Shown: positions 27,350 through 36,225 of the stretch, one piece after another
How the letters are laid out: each line of letters begins with the position of its first letter
How positions within the stretch are numbered: position 1 is the first letter of the stretch
Assembly (NCBI GenBank): GCA_905181705.1
Contig: CAJIYP010000003.1
Location: 434,001 to 498,000 of the forward strand
Source of the DNA: Cryomorphaceae bacterium BACL29 MAG-121220-bin8
GTDB lineage: Bacteria; Bacteroidota; Bacteroidia; Flavobacteriales; Flavobacteriaceae
Direction: 5' to 3'
Length of the DNA stretch: 64,000 nt
Notes under the pieces: model-generated
Seen by the model: only the letters and a program-made list of their open reading frames with translations
The model's database searches: none
Told to the model about the DNA's origin: nothing
Made by a program: the position numbers and the translations under genes

Positions 27350-28059
27350 AAACTTTTTAAGTTAATTAATTCTTGTTTTGAAATATTTCTCCATTGTCCT
27401 CTCGATAAATCTTTTTTTGTAAAATTTGAAAAAAGAACTCTATCAAGTGAAATAATGTTATAGTTAAAATCTAAAAAAAGTTTTTCTAAATCTTTAATAT
27501 TGTGAATAGCTAGTTCAATACCAATTTCATTTTTATTTGCGCCTTCCACATAATTAATCGATTTAATTTTTGATTTATCGCTAAACTCTAAATCTTTTAT
27601 ATTTTTTAAATCTTTTTTCAAAAAATCTACATCAAGTTTTAAATGAAAAATTTGATTTATCAGATTTTTTTTTTCGTTTATTTGGTTTACAAATTGAGTA
27701 TCATTAGACAAAATAATAAGTCCAGTATGACTTTCTTTTAAGAAATCTAAAGATATTATTCTATTTCCTTCATTAATTGAAGACAAAAGAGTAAAAACAG
27801 TTTTTGGATTATTGTTTGTGGAAATACAATGAAATCCTTTTGGTTTATTTAAAATAATATACTGCATTTTAATAGGAAATATTTCTCTTCCGTCTAACTT
27901 GACACTGTCCTTTAAAAAAACCTTCGAGCCAAGTCTAACAATAATTTTATTATTTACAGACACTCTACCTTGGCTTATATAATCATCTGCTTGTCTTCTG
28001 TTACAAAAACCTGAATTTGAAATAAATTTATTTAATCTAATTGTATTTTGGAGTGTCAT
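27346..28059 (-). CDS. RsuA/RluB-type pseudouridine synthase homologue lacking catalytic motifs
   Basis: 237 residues. An intact S4 RNA-binding domain (IRLNKFISNSGFCNRRQAD through residue 60) is followed by YIILNKPKGFHC, typical of the 23S rRNA pseudouridine synthase RluB/F family. The catalytic GRLDxxTxGL block aligns with DFLKESHTGL (105-114), so the catalytic Asp position is Lys108. The RRM motif of the C-terminal region aligns with EKL (192-194). The conserved end, LDRVLFSNFTKKDL, is retained. Without those residues it cannot act by the known mechanism; it may be an RNA-binding relic or a chaperone. Confidence 0.8.
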   Translation of the reverse strand: MTLQNTIRLNKFISNSGFCNRRQADDYISQGRVSVNNKIIVRLGSKVFLKDSVKLDGREIFPIKMQYIILNKPKGFHCISTNNNPKTVFTLLSSINEGNRIISLDFLKESHTGLIILSNDTQFVNQINEKKNLINQIFHLKLDVDFLKKDLKNIKDLEFSDKSKIKSINYVEGANKNEIGIELAIHNIKDLEKLFLDFNYNIISLDRVLFSNFTKKDLSRGQWRNISKQELINLKSF

Positions 28060-28069
28060 AATTTAAATA

Positions 28070-28954
28070 TCAAAAGCCGTGCAATATAATACTAAAAAGA
28101 CCTGCAACAATCAGAGTTTTCAAAGAATTATGTAATATTTCATAATATTTTTTATGATTAAAATTCCACAATAAATAGATAAAAGGAATGAAAAAAGGAA
28201 TAGTAAGTATATAATAGAATTTCATCATATAAATCTCATAGTTTGAGATTAGATTCATACATATTAAAATTACAAGTAATGAGTATATAGTAATGAACAT
28301 TTTGGTATTTCTTTCACCATAAACCACTGGGATAGTTTTATAGTTCATAGTGAAATCTCCTTTTAAATTTTCTAAATCTTTAATTAATTCCTTAATTAAA
28401 ATAACAAAAAAAAGAAATATCGCATGAGTGAAAATTTCTAATGAAAAATTATTATAATAAACAGTAATTGCAAAAAAAGGAGTAATTACTAAAACAACAG
28501 ATAAAAAATTTCTAATAAAAAGAAATCTACTTAATTTAATGGAGTAAATAAAAATGACAAGTGTATAAAAACTAAAAAAAAGTAAAGCTTTTAATGAAAC
28601 TAACACAGAAAAAAATAATGTTAAAATATTAAGAAAAACATATGCACTTAATTTAGTTTTCCCTGAAATTTCGTTTTCCAAAAGAGTTTTTAATGGTCTA
28701 TTTATTAAATCTTTTTCTGAATCATAAAAATTATTAATTATGTAACCGGCAGAAATGGATGTTGAAGACGAAAAAATTATGAGCCAAATATTCAAATCTG
28801 AAATAATATTATAAATATTATTTGATGTGGAGAAAATAAAAATAGATGAGACTAATTGAGCAAAAGCGATAAATATCACATTATATCCTCTAACCACAGA
28901 AAATAAACTCAGTATTTTTAATAAAAATTTCTTGTTTAATGAAGAAATAAACAT
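28070..28954 (-). CDS. UbiA-family prenyltransferase (geranylgeranylglycerol-phosphate-type)
   Basis: A 294-residue polytopic membrane enzyme (about eight helices) with two Asp-rich motifs: NNFYDSEKDLINRP (74-87) and KELIKDLENLKGD (188-200), where Mg2+ and the prenyl diphosphate bind. The first motif reads N-N instead of the usual N-D, but D78 and D82 remain. UbiA enzymes attach a polyprenyl chain to an aromatic ring or, in archaea-like cases, to geranylgeranylglycerol phosphate. Its place beside mevalonate kinase and decarboxylase points to isoprenoid use. The acceptor is unknown. Confidence 0.85.
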   Translation of the reverse strand: MFISSLNKKFLLKILSLFSVVRGYNVIFIAFAQLVSSIFIFSTSNNIYNIISDLNIWLIIFSSSTSISAGYIINNFYDSEKDLINRPLKTLLENEISGKTKLSAYVFLNILTLFFSVLVSLKALLFFSFYTLVIFIYSIKLSRFLFIRNFLSVVLVITPFFAITVYYNNFSLEIFTHAIFLFFVILIKELIKDLENLKGDFTMNYKTIPVVYGERNTKMFITIYSLLVILICMNLISNYEIYMMKFYYILTIPFFIPFIYLLWNFNHKKYYEILHNSLKTLIVAGLFSIILHGF

Positions 28955-28959
28955 TGGGA

Positions 28960-29889
28960 TTAAAAGTTGTAGACGACCTCTAATTTATAATCTTTTAATG
29001 CTAATTTTGCTTTTTCAAAATCCTCTGAAAAGCCTAAAATGTAGCCTCCTCCTCCAGATCCACATAGTTTTAAATAATAATCATTTGATTCTATTCCTTT
29101 AGCCCATAATTGGTGAAAATTTTTCGGAATCATAGGTTTGAAATTTTCGAGAACAACTTTTGAAAGTTTTTTAATGTCTAAAAACAATGATTTAAAATCA
29201 CCTGATAAGAAATCCTCGACACATGAATCAGTGATTTTAATAAAATCTTCTCTTATTATTTTACTGTAATTTTTATTTTCCATCGATTTAAAAAAAATAT
29301 CTACCATTGGGGCAGTTTCACTAGATTTTCCGCTATCTAATAAAAAAACAGCTCCTTTTCCAATTGAAGATTGCAGAGGAATTCCAGTTGTTTCAATTTG
29401 ATTTTTGGAGTGAATCAATATTGGAAGACTTAAATAACTATTAAGGGGATCTAAACCTGAAGATTTTCCATGGAAATAGGATTCCATTTTAGAAAAAATA
29501 TTTTTTAGTATTATTATTTTATCTCTTGTTAAATTTTCTAAAACCGTTATTTTATTTTCTGTATAACGATCATAAAAAGCCGCTACTAAAGCTCCACTAC
29601 TGCCAACTCCATATCCCTGAGGAATTGTACTATCAAAATACAACCCTTCAATAAGTTCGTTATTCATTTTATTAAAATCAAAAATAATAATTGAACTATC
29701 TATTTTTTTTAAAAAATCTCTAAATAGACTAAGACTTTTATTTGATTTTTTTATGATATCAGAGTCTAGATTTCCTAATTTCAATCCGCCTTTATAAAAA
29801 TTATATGGAATAGATAAACCTTTAGAATTTTTTATAATACCATATTCTCCGAAAAGTAAAATTTTTGAATAAAATAGGGGAGCTCTCAT
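28960..29889 (-). CDS. mevalonate kinase (GHMP family)
   Basis: A 309-residue GHMP kinase. The N-terminus has SKILLFGEYGII, and the ATP-binding loop is PQGYGVGSSGALVA (90-103, GSSGA form). The C-terminal LKLCGSGGGGYILGF glycine-rich loop is also present. It sits 5 bases from the prenyltransferase and 9 bases from mevalonate diphosphate decarboxylase, so the mevalonate assignment rests on family plus context. It would phosphorylate mevalonate to mevalonate-5-phosphate in the cytoplasm. The alternative, a phosphomevalonate kinase, cannot be excluded. Confidence 0.8.
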   Translation of the reverse strand: MRAPLFYSKILLFGEYGIIKNSKGLSIPYNFYKGGLKLGNLDSDIIKKSNKSLSLFRDFLKKIDSSIIIFDFNKMNNELIEGLYFDSTIPQGYGVGSSGALVAAFYDRYTENKITVLENLTRDKIIILKNIFSKMESYFHGKSSGLDPLNSYLSLPILIHSKNQIETTGIPLQSSIGKGAVFLLDSGKSSETAPMVDIFFKSMENKNYSKIIREDFIKITDSCVEDFLSGDFKSLFLDIKKLSKVVLENFKPMIPKNFHQLWAKGIESNDYYLKLCGSGGGGYILGFSEDFEKAKLALKDYKLEVVYNF

Positions 29890-29898
29890 GTTGTAAAT

Positions 29899-30972
29899 TT
29901 ACAATTTAAATGGTCCATTACCAATCTTGTCATTTATAAATTCTCCTAAATGGCAAAATTTCAACAAATCACTCTTAATAAATAATTGCACTTTGGCATA
30001 TTCATTTTCTGGATAAATCAAATGAATATTTGCTCCGGCGTCCAGAGTGAAACATATTTTTGATTTCTTTTCCTTTCGATATTTCCAAACCAAGTTTATA
30101 ATTTCTAACGTATTGGGCTTCATTAATATAAAATAAGGTAAAGATGTCATCATCATGGCGTGTAAAGACAAAGCTTCTAATTCAACTATCTTGATAAACA
30201 AATCATAGTTCCCATTTTCTAAAGCATCTTTTAATTTATTTAAATTGGAGTTCGCTTGATCTAAACGATCATTAGAGTACGCATGGCCTTTCATTAACTG
30301 GTGTCCAATTGTGCTAGACACCTCTTTTTCTCTTTTATCAACTATTAAAACTGTATCGCATAAATCATTAAATATATTATGAATCTTACTTGAAAACCTT
30401 GTGGCATATAAATCACTGCTATGATCTAAAATACTAGTCTGCCCCCAGGAGGAAAAAGATCCAATAATACTTCTACACGCACTTCCAGATCCTAATCTAG
30501 CTAGAAAAGAAGCTTTTTGAAAAAAATATTTATCATCAATTGCTGGGTTTAATTTTTTTTCTATGTCCATTATACACAAAGAAAGTGCACTGTAAGAAGA
30601 TGCTGAAGAAGCAATTCCACTACTATGTGGAAAGGAATTATTAGATTCAATTTTCAGTTCTAATAATGATAAAAATGAGCAATATTTCTCGATTCTATTA
30701 AAAAATTGATTTAATTTTTCCTCAAAACTTAATTTGGCTTTACCTTCAAAAAAAAATTCAAAATTTTTTCCAATTTTATTTCTAGTTTGATAAGAAACCT
30801 CTGTTATAGTATAGCAATTGTTTAAGGTAATACTCAAAGAAGTATTTAATGGAATTTGATTTGGTTTTTTCCCCCAATATTTTATTAAAGCAATATTACT
30901 AGGAGATCTCCATTTACAAGTTCCTTTAATATTTTGAATCTTATTTGAATTATATATAAAATCATTAATCAT
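29899..30972 (-). CDS. mvaD: mevalonate diphosphate decarboxylase
   Basis: A 357-residue enzyme that turns mevalonate-5-diphosphate into isopentenyl diphosphate. Landmarks are WRSPSNIALIKYWGK (21-35), the ATP loop PHSSGIASSASSYSALS, MEDLRDxx-equivalent SACRSIIGSF, and the C-terminal TLDAGANIH with catalytic Asp at residue 311. It lies 3 bases after the FNR gene and 9 bases before mevalonate kinase. The pathway is mevalonate-based, as usual in flavobacteria. Confidence 0.92.
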   Translation of the reverse strand: MINDFIYNSNKIQNIKGTCKWRSPSNIALIKYWGKKPNQIPLNTSLSITLNNCYTITEVSYQTRNKIGKNFEFFFEGKAKLSFEEKLNQFFNRIEKYCSFLSLLELKIESNNSFPHSSGIASSASSYSALSLCIMDIEKKLNPAIDDKYFFQKASFLARLGSGSACRSIIGSFSSWGQTSILDHSSDLYATRFSSKIHNIFNDLCDTVLIVDKREKEVSSTIGHQLMKGHAYSNDRLDQANSNLNKLKDALENGNYDLFIKIVELEALSLHAMMMTSLPYFILMKPNTLEIINLVWKYRKEKKSKICFTLDAGANIHLIYPENEYAKVQLFIKSDLLKFCHLGEFINDKIGNGPFKL

Positions 30973-30975
30973 ATA

Positions 30976-32034
30976 TTAATCAATCGATTTAATTATTGCC
31001 GATTCAGATTTCTTTTTAGAACCATCAAAACCATTAACACCTGAAACGGTAGTATATCGCAAAATATTTTTTTTCTCAGGATAAATAATTTTGAAAGCTG
31101 CTTGACACATTAAAGTAGCTTCATGAAAGCCACATAATATTAACTTTAATTTACCTGGGTAAGTATTAACATCCCCAATTGCAAAAACTCCAGGAATATT
31201 AGTTTGATAATCCAAGGCATTATTGACACAAATTGAGTTCTTTTCAATTTCCAAGCCCCAATTGGAGATTTTACCTAATTTAGGAATTAGCCCAAAAAGA
31301 GGAATAAAAAAATCTGTTTTGATTACTTTTTCATTATCACCAACTTTTATCACTACACTACTTAATTCATTTTTTCCGTCTATTCCTACTACTTCAGCTG
31401 GCGTTATTACATCAATTAAAAAATCGTTTTTAAGTTTTTGAACTTTTTCAACAGAGTCAAATGCTCCTCTAAACTCACTTCTCCTATGAACTAAAGTAAC
31501 TTTTTTAGCAATTTTCTGTAATTCAATAGTCCAGTCCAAAGCAGAATCTCCTCCTCCAGAAATTACTACATTTTTGTTTTTAAAAAATTTAGGATCTTTA
31601 ACCATATATTCCAATCCATTTCCTTCAAACTTTTCTAAACCATTAATTAAAGGTTTTCTTGGCTCAAAACTACCTAATCCCCCTGCTATAGCTACTACTT
31701 TCGCATTATGAACAGTTCCTTTATTGGTAGTTACATTAAAAGAACCATCTTTTTGCTTTTCTAGCACATCAGCCGATTCTGCTAATGTGTAACCAGGCGT
31801 AAATGGTTTAATTTGCTCTAACAAATCGTCTATCAATTTTCCTGCTAAAATTTGAGGAATAGCTGGAATATCAAATATTGGTTTTTTAGGGTATATTTCA
31901 ACGCATTGTCCTCCAGGCTTTGTTAAAGTATCTATGATATGACATTTTAAACCCAATAGCCCTGCTTCAAATACTGTGAATAATCCAGTAGGTCCGCCAC
32001 CAATTATTAAAATATCTGTTTTAATTATATTCAT
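30976..32034 (-). CDS. thioredoxin reductase-like ferredoxin/flavodoxin-NADP+ reductase
   Basis: About 352 residues. FAD-binding ILIIGGGPTGLFTVFEAG is followed by KPGGQCVEIYPKK, an NADPH-binding VISGGGDSALDWTI and the C-terminal FAIGDVNTYPGKLKLI. The thioredoxin reductase CxxC is absent, so this is the YumC/ferredoxin-NADP reductase type, which shuttles electrons between NADPH and ferredoxin or flavodoxin. The start is the ATG at 32034; a GTG at 32049 would overlap the Nfu gene by 11 bases. It closes the Mrp-Nfu-FNR group. Confidence 0.88.
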   Translation of the reverse strand: MNIIKTDILIIGGGPTGLFTVFEAGLLGLKCHIIDTLTKPGGQCVEIYPKKPIFDIPAIPQILAGKLIDDLLEQIKPFTPGYTLAESADVLEKQKDGSFNVTTNKGTVHNAKVVAIAGGLGSFEPRKPLINGLEKFEGNGLEYMVKDPKFFKNKNVVISGGGDSALDWTIELQKIAKKVTLVHRRSEFRGAFDSVEKVQKLKNDFLIDVITPAEVVGIDGKNELSSVVIKVGDNEKVIKTDFFIPLFGLIPKLGKISNWGLEIEKNSICVNNALDYQTNIPGVFAIGDVNTYPGKLKLILCGFHEATLMCQAAFKIIYPEKKNILRYTTVSGVNGFDGSKKKSESAIIKSID

Positions 32035-32038
32035 TTTC

Positions 32039-32275
32039 TTATTCAACACTAAGAACTTCTTGAATTTGAGGAGCGTGTTTTTTGATAGTCATCTCAACAC
32101 CATTTTTCAAAGTCATCTGGTTAACAGAACAACTGACACAATTACCCATTAACTGGACTTTAACAATATTTTTTTCTATTGATATTAATGAAATATCTCC
32201 TCCGTCAGAAAGAAGAAAGGGTCTTATTTCATCTAAAGCTAATTCAACTTTTTTCTTTAATAAATCTTTATTCAT
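32039..32275 (-). CDS. NifU/Nfu C-terminal domain protein
   Basis: A 78-residue protein consisting only of the Nfu domain: ALDEIRPFLLSDGGDISLI and GNCVSCSVNQMTLKNGVE with the CxxC pair that binds and hands over a 4Fe-4S cluster. It is a late-acting iron-sulfur carrier. It is 5 bases from Mrp and close to the FNR gene, so it is probably co-expressed as a small Fe-S assembly unit. Confidence 0.92.
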   Translation of the reverse strand: MNKDLLKKKVELALDEIRPFLLSDGGDISLISIEKNIVKVQLMGNCVSCSVNQMTLKNGVEMTIKKHAPQIQEVLSVE

Positions 32276-32280
32276 AATAT

Positions 32281-33411
32281 TTATTTAATTGCAGAGCAAC
32301 CTGACATGGTTTTGATTTTAATAACTTCAGTTACTGGAAGTTTTTCGTTTCTTATTAAAAGTTCCGAAATCATTTTTTTTGATATTTCGTTAAAAACATT
32401 TTTAATTATTGAACCATCCTGAAGAGATGCCGGTCTTCCAATATCACCAGCTTCTCTTATACTTTGAATTAAGGGAATTTCTCCTAAAAAAGGTACATCT
32501 AAATCAACTGATAAATTTTTAGCACCTTCTTTTCCAAATAAATAATATTTATTGTTAGGTAATTCCTCTGGGATAAAGTAAGCCATATTTTCTATAATTC
32601 CCAAAACTGGAACGTTTATATTTTCTTGCTTAAACATTGAAACCCCTTTTCTTGCATCAATCAAAGCTACATTTTGAGGAGTACTAACCACCACAGAACC
32701 AGAAATGGGTAATGACTGCATGATACTTAGGTGAATATCTCCCGTTCCTGGCGGTAAATCTACTAACAGAAAATCTAGTTCTCCCCAATCAGCATCGAAA
32801 ATCATTTGATTTAATGCCTTTGATGCCATAGGTCCTCTCCAAATAACTGCCTGGTCTATTTTTGTAAAAAATCCGATTGATAAAATTTTTATTCCAAAGC
32901 TTTCAACTGGTTTCATTTTAGACTTTCCATTGGACTGAACAGCTGATGGTTTTTTTTCTGCTACGTCAAACATTACTGGAATTGAAGGGCCGTAGATATC
33001 AGCATCTAAAATTCCTACGGAAAAACCCATACTATTTAAAGAAATAGCTAAATTAGCCGTAACTGTTGATTTTCCAACACCTCCTTTTCCAGATGATACA
33101 GCAATAATATTTTGAACATTCTTTAAAACTTTTTCATCATTTAAAATTGTTTGGTTTAAAGCTTTAGCTACTTTAAAATTTATTTTTATTTCAAATTGAT
33201 TTTCAAATTCTTTATTAAGGACATCAATAATTAAGGCTTTTACTTTATTTTTAGACTGTAAAGTAGGATTTTCTATTTCTAAATCAATTAAAATTTCATT
33301 TTCAAAAACGACAACATTAGTAACTGAATTATTAGAAACAATATCAAACTTTTCATTATTTAAATGAACAGTTCTTAGAGTTGATAAAATTTTATCCTTA
33401 GTTGATTTCAA
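32281..33411 (-). CDS. mrp: Mrp/NBP35-type Fe-S cluster carrier ATPase
   Basis: A 376-residue protein. An N-terminal DUF59/MIP18-like part (to about 85) is followed by a P-loop ATPase with the deviant Walker A SSGKGGVGKSTVTANL and DLPPGTGDIHL. It ends in SGCSAIK with a single Cys, so the canonical CxxC is not seen at the end. It carries Fe-S clusters to apoproteins. The start is TTG at 33411 (no ATG nearby in frame). A TATATTTG element 20 bases upstream supports transcription from here through Nfu and FNR. Confidence 0.9.
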   Translation of the reverse strand: MKSTKDKILSTLRTVHLNNEKFDIVSNNSVTNVVVFENEILIDLEIENPTLQSKNKVKALIIDVLNKEFENQFEIKINFKVAKALNQTILNDEKVLKNVQNIIAVSSGKGGVGKSTVTANLAISLNSMGFSVGILDADIYGPSIPVMFDVAEKKPSAVQSNGKSKMKPVESFGIKILSIGFFTKIDQAVIWRGPMASKALNQMIFDADWGELDFLLVDLPPGTGDIHLSIMQSLPISGSVVVSTPQNVALIDARKGVSMFKQENINVPVLGIIENMAYFIPEELPNNKYYLFGKEGAKNLSVDLDVPFLGEIPLIQSIREAGDIGRPASLQDGSIIKNVFNEISKKMISELLIRNEKLPVTEVIKIKTMSGCSAIK

Positions 33412-33430
33412 AAAAAATTATTTTAAAATA

Positions 33431-33438
33431 CAAATATA
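33431..33438 (-). promoter_or_regulatory. TATATTTG -7 element upstream of mrp
   Basis: Reads TATATTTG on the minus strand, an exact TAnnTTTG box, 20 bases before the mrp TTG start. No clear -33 element is seen. It sits in the only gap between this group and the alkyltransferase-like gene. Confidence 0.5.
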
Positions 33439-33454
33439 AGCTTAAGAATATAAT

Positions 33455-33796
33455 TTATTGTAATTCTAAAGAGGGATCCCAAAAAATAATTTTAAAATTC
33501 ACAACTTGATCATTCTTTACTTCAATACCTTCATTTTCCAATAATTGTCTCATCAAATTATTTCCAAAAAAATGGTTTTTACCTGACAATAGTCCTATTC
33601 TATTAACTACTCTGTGTGCGGGAATATTTTCTTTAGAATGAGAAGCGTTCATAGCCCAACCAACTACTCTAGCGCTTTTTTTTGAACCTAGATAATTTGC
33701 AATAGCTCCATAAGTAGTTACCTTACCAAAGGGAACTTTAGAGACAACATTATATACTTTACTGAAAAAATCAGATTTGGAAATGTTTTTAATCAT
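33455..33796 (-). CDS. MGMT-family alkyltransferase-like (ATL) protein
   Basis: A 113-residue DNA-binding protein of the MGMT/Ada C-terminal family: FGKVTTYGAIANYLG, ARVVGWAM and a motif IPAHRVVNR in place of the methyl-acceptor PCHRV. With Ala for the active-site Cys it cannot take up alkyl groups; ATL proteins instead flip and flag alkylguanine for nucleotide excision repair. It is 2 bases from trmB, on the same strand. Confidence 0.9.
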   Translation of the reverse strand: MIKNISKSDFFSKVYNVVSKVPFGKVTTYGAIANYLGSKKSARVVGWAMNASHSKENIPAHRVVNRIGLLSGKNHFFGNNLMRQLLENEGIEVKNDQVVNFKIIFWDPSLELQ

Positions 33797-33798
33797 AA

Positions 33799-34470
33799 TT
33801 AAAGCTTAAAACACAAATATGATATACTTTTTTTAGTTTCTAAAAATAATTTTTCATAATGGGTTTTGATATTTATCACATCACTAGGAGCATTGTTGTT
33901 TTTATAAATATCATGATTAGAAAATAGTGGCTTTATATCTAAACCTTCTAAAATACCAAGAGTATAACCATGAAGAAATTCACTATCAGTTTTGAGATGA
34001 ATAAGTCCTTCATTATTTATGATTTTTTTATATAATTTTAAAAAAGTGGGATTTGTTAAGCGATGTTTTCTTCTTTGATATTTTATTTGAGGATCCGGAA
34101 AGGTTAGCCATATTTCACTTACTTCCTGGTCATCAAAAATAAAATCAATCAATTCAATTTGAGTTCTAATAAAAATAACATTATCTAATTTTTGTTCCAA
34201 AGAAGTCTTAGCTCCTCTCCAAAATCTTGCCCCTTTAACATCTATTCCTACATAGTTTTTATTAGGATTTAATTTAGCTAGATTAACAGTGTATTCTCCC
34301 TTACCACAACCAAGTTCTATGACAATTGGGTTATTATTTTTAAAATATAATTTATTCCAGTTACCCTTTAAATTAAATTTTTCAGAAAGAAGCTTTTCTC
34401 TTTTAGGTTGTATTACATTTGAAAAACTTTCGTTTTCGATAAATTTTTTTAATTTGTTTTTACTGCCCAA
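33799..34470 (-). CDS. trmB: tRNA (guanine46-N7)-methyltransferase
   Basis: A 223-residue SAM-dependent enzyme that makes m7G46 in tRNA. Landmarks are ELGCGKGEYTVNLA (SAM loop), NYVGIDVKGARFWRGA and the signature LTFPDPQIKYQRRKHRL. The C-terminus contains THYEKLF. The start is TTG at 34470; there is no ATG before the family core. The neighbouring ATL gene is 2 bases downstream. Confidence 0.95.
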   Translation of the reverse strand: MGSKNKLKKFIENESFSNVIQPKREKLLSEKFNLKGNWNKLYFKNNNPIVIELGCGKGEYTVNLAKLNPNKNYVGIDVKGARFWRGAKTSLEQKLDNVIFIRTQIELIDFIFDDQEVSEIWLTFPDPQIKYQRRKHRLTNPTFLKLYKKIINNEGLIHLKTDSEFLHGYTLGILEGLDIKPLFSNHDIYKNNNAPSDVINIKTHYEKLFLETKKSISYLCFKL

Positions 34471-34511
34471 GAATTTATTTTATTTAAATAATGAAACAAA
34501 ATTAAAAATAA

Positions 34512-35540
34512 TTAATTTGATTTTTGTAAGGTAAATGAAAATTCAGAGCCTACTCCAAAATCACTCTCAACATATATCTTCTCATTGTGAGCATCTATTA
34601 TATGCTTGACTATTGCTAAGCCAAGTCCAGAACCACCAGTTGATCTGTTACCTGAGTTTTCTACTCGATAAAACCTTTCAAACAATCTTTTAAAATGAAC
34701 TTTTTTAATTCCATTTCCATTATCGGTTATTCTAAGAATAATTTTATTTTCTATTATGTCTTCTACTGAAACTTCGGTAGTTCCAGATTCTTTACCATAT
34801 TTAACGGAATTCTCTATTAGATTTGTCAATACTTGATGTATTTTTTCTTGGTCACCATTAACATTTACTGATTTATTTTTTGAATTTAAAATTAATGAGA
34901 TTTTCTTTTTATTGGATTGTAATTCCAACATTTCAAAAACATTTTTTACTAAAGAAATTATATTGAATTTCGATTTCTCTAGTTTTAGTCCTTCAGATTC
35001 TAACTTAGTAATTAAATCTAAATCTTTAACAATAAAAATTAATCTTTCTATAGCTTTTTCTGCAATTTTTAAATATTTTAAATTAACATGCTCATCTTTT
35101 AATGCACCATCAATTAAAGTTAGAAGGTAACTTTGAGATGTAAATAAGGGAGTTTTTAATTCATGAGCTAAATTTCCAATAAAATCTCTTCTAAAGTTTT
35201 CTTTTTCTTGCATAGATTTTATTTCAGTCTGGCTTTCTTCAGAAAATCGTTTTAAATCATTAATTAATGTGTCCATGTTTGTATTAACTAAAGAATTTTC
35301 AATATTTTCTTTTGGTATTAAGTCTCGGTAGAGGTTTTTGATTTTTTTAAAAATGAAAAATTCAAAATAAATAAAAACAAATAAAAAAGAAATTAAAAAT
35401 AACGGAATGACAAGAAATAATAAATGATTTACATTTTCATGTGAAAAGGAATTATAAAGTAAAAGTGTAATTATTGTAAGTAAACTTAAAATAAAAGAGA
35501 TGAATAATGATTGGACTTTAGATTTATTAAATAATGACAT
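34512..35540 (-). CDS. PhoR-like sensor histidine kinase
   Basis: About 342 residues. Two transmembrane helices (about 10-30 and 40-60 of the mature frame) bracket a very short extracytoplasmic loop, followed by a linker and a HisKA domain with FIGNLAHELKTPLF (phosphorylated His about residue 126). The N-box ENSVKYG and the G-boxes ITDNGNGI and GGSGLGLAIVKHI follow. ATG at 35540 is chosen over a TTG at 35555 that overlaps the regulator. With so small a loop the signal is probably sensed in the membrane. It pairs with the response regulator next to it. Confidence 0.9.
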   Translation of the reverse strand: MSLFNKSKVQSLFISFILSLLTIITLLLYNSFSHENVNHLLFLVIPLFLISFLFVFIYFEFFIFKKIKNLYRDLIPKENIENSLVNTNMDTLINDLKRFSEESQTEIKSMQEKENFRRDFIGNLAHELKTPLFTSQSYLLTLIDGALKDEHVNLKYLKIAEKAIERLIFIVKDLDLITKLESEGLKLEKSKFNIISLVKNVFEMLELQSNKKKISLILNSKNKSVNVNGDQEKIHQVLTNLIENSVKYGKESGTTEVSVEDIIENKIILRITDNGNGIKKVHFKRLFERFYRVENSGNRSTGGSGLGLAIVKHIIDAHNEKIYVESDFGVGSEFSFTLQKSN

Positions 35541-35544
35541 AAAA

Positions 35545-36225
35545 TCATTGGGCAAACTTGTAACCTACCCCTTTTATAGTTTTAAAATACGAATTTCCAA
35601 CTTTTTCTCTTAATTTTCTAATATGAACATCAATTGTTCTATCCCCAACTATCACGTTAGAACCCCATACTTTATTCATTATATCAAATCTGGTAAAAAC
35701 ATTTCCAGGTTTAGATGCTAATAAATAAAATAATTCAAATTCTTTTCTAGGTAATACAATGTCAACTCCATCTTTAACAACTTTATATTCCATCCTGTTA
35801 ATTATAATGTTTTTTAACTCAATTGTTGATTTATCATTATTTACAGATTTTAATCTTTTTAAAATGGATTCTATTTTTTTTAATAAAATTTTGGGTCTTA
35901 CAGGCTTGGTTATATAATCATCTCCACCAGCATCAAAAGCTGCAATTTGTGTGAAATCTTCACTTCTAGCACTTAAAAAAACAATAATTGTATCAAATAA
36001 TTTTGGAATAGTCTTGATTTGAGTACAAGCTTTAATACCATCCATTTCAGGCATCATAATATCCAATAAAATAATGTCTGGAATAAATAATTTAGCTTTT
36101 TTTATAGCTTCTTTTCCGTTAATTGCAATTTTTACATTGTATCCCGCCAGACAAAGGTTATATTTTAATATCTCTAATATATCAGAATCATCATCGACTA
36201 TTAAAATTTTAGGAATACTATTCAT
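35545..36225 (-). CDS. OmpR/PhoB-family response regulator
   Basis: 226 residues. The receiver domain has the DDD cluster (D11-D13) and phosphorylated D55 in IILLDIMMPEMDG, and the switch Lys in YITKPVRP. The winged-helix DNA-binding domain at the C-terminus has RKEFELFYLLASKPG and TIDVHIRKLREKVG. It is directly upstream of the histidine kinase (4 bases when the kinase starts at 35540). The 119-base gap upstream, shared with the divergent LuxE-like gene, holds TTAACAA at 36276 and 36310, possible self-binding sites. Confidence 0.93.
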   Translation of the reverse strand: MNSIPKILIVDDDSDILEILKYNLCLAGYNVKIAINGKEAIKKAKLFIPDIILLDIMMPEMDGIKACTQIKTIPKLFDTIIVFLSARSEDFTQIAAFDAGGDDYITKPVRPKILLKKIESILKRLKSVNNDKSTIELKNIIINRMEYKVVKDGVDIVLPRKEFELFYLLASKPGNVFTRFDIMNKVWGSNVIVGDRTIDVHIRKLREKVGNSYFKTIKGVGYKFAQ

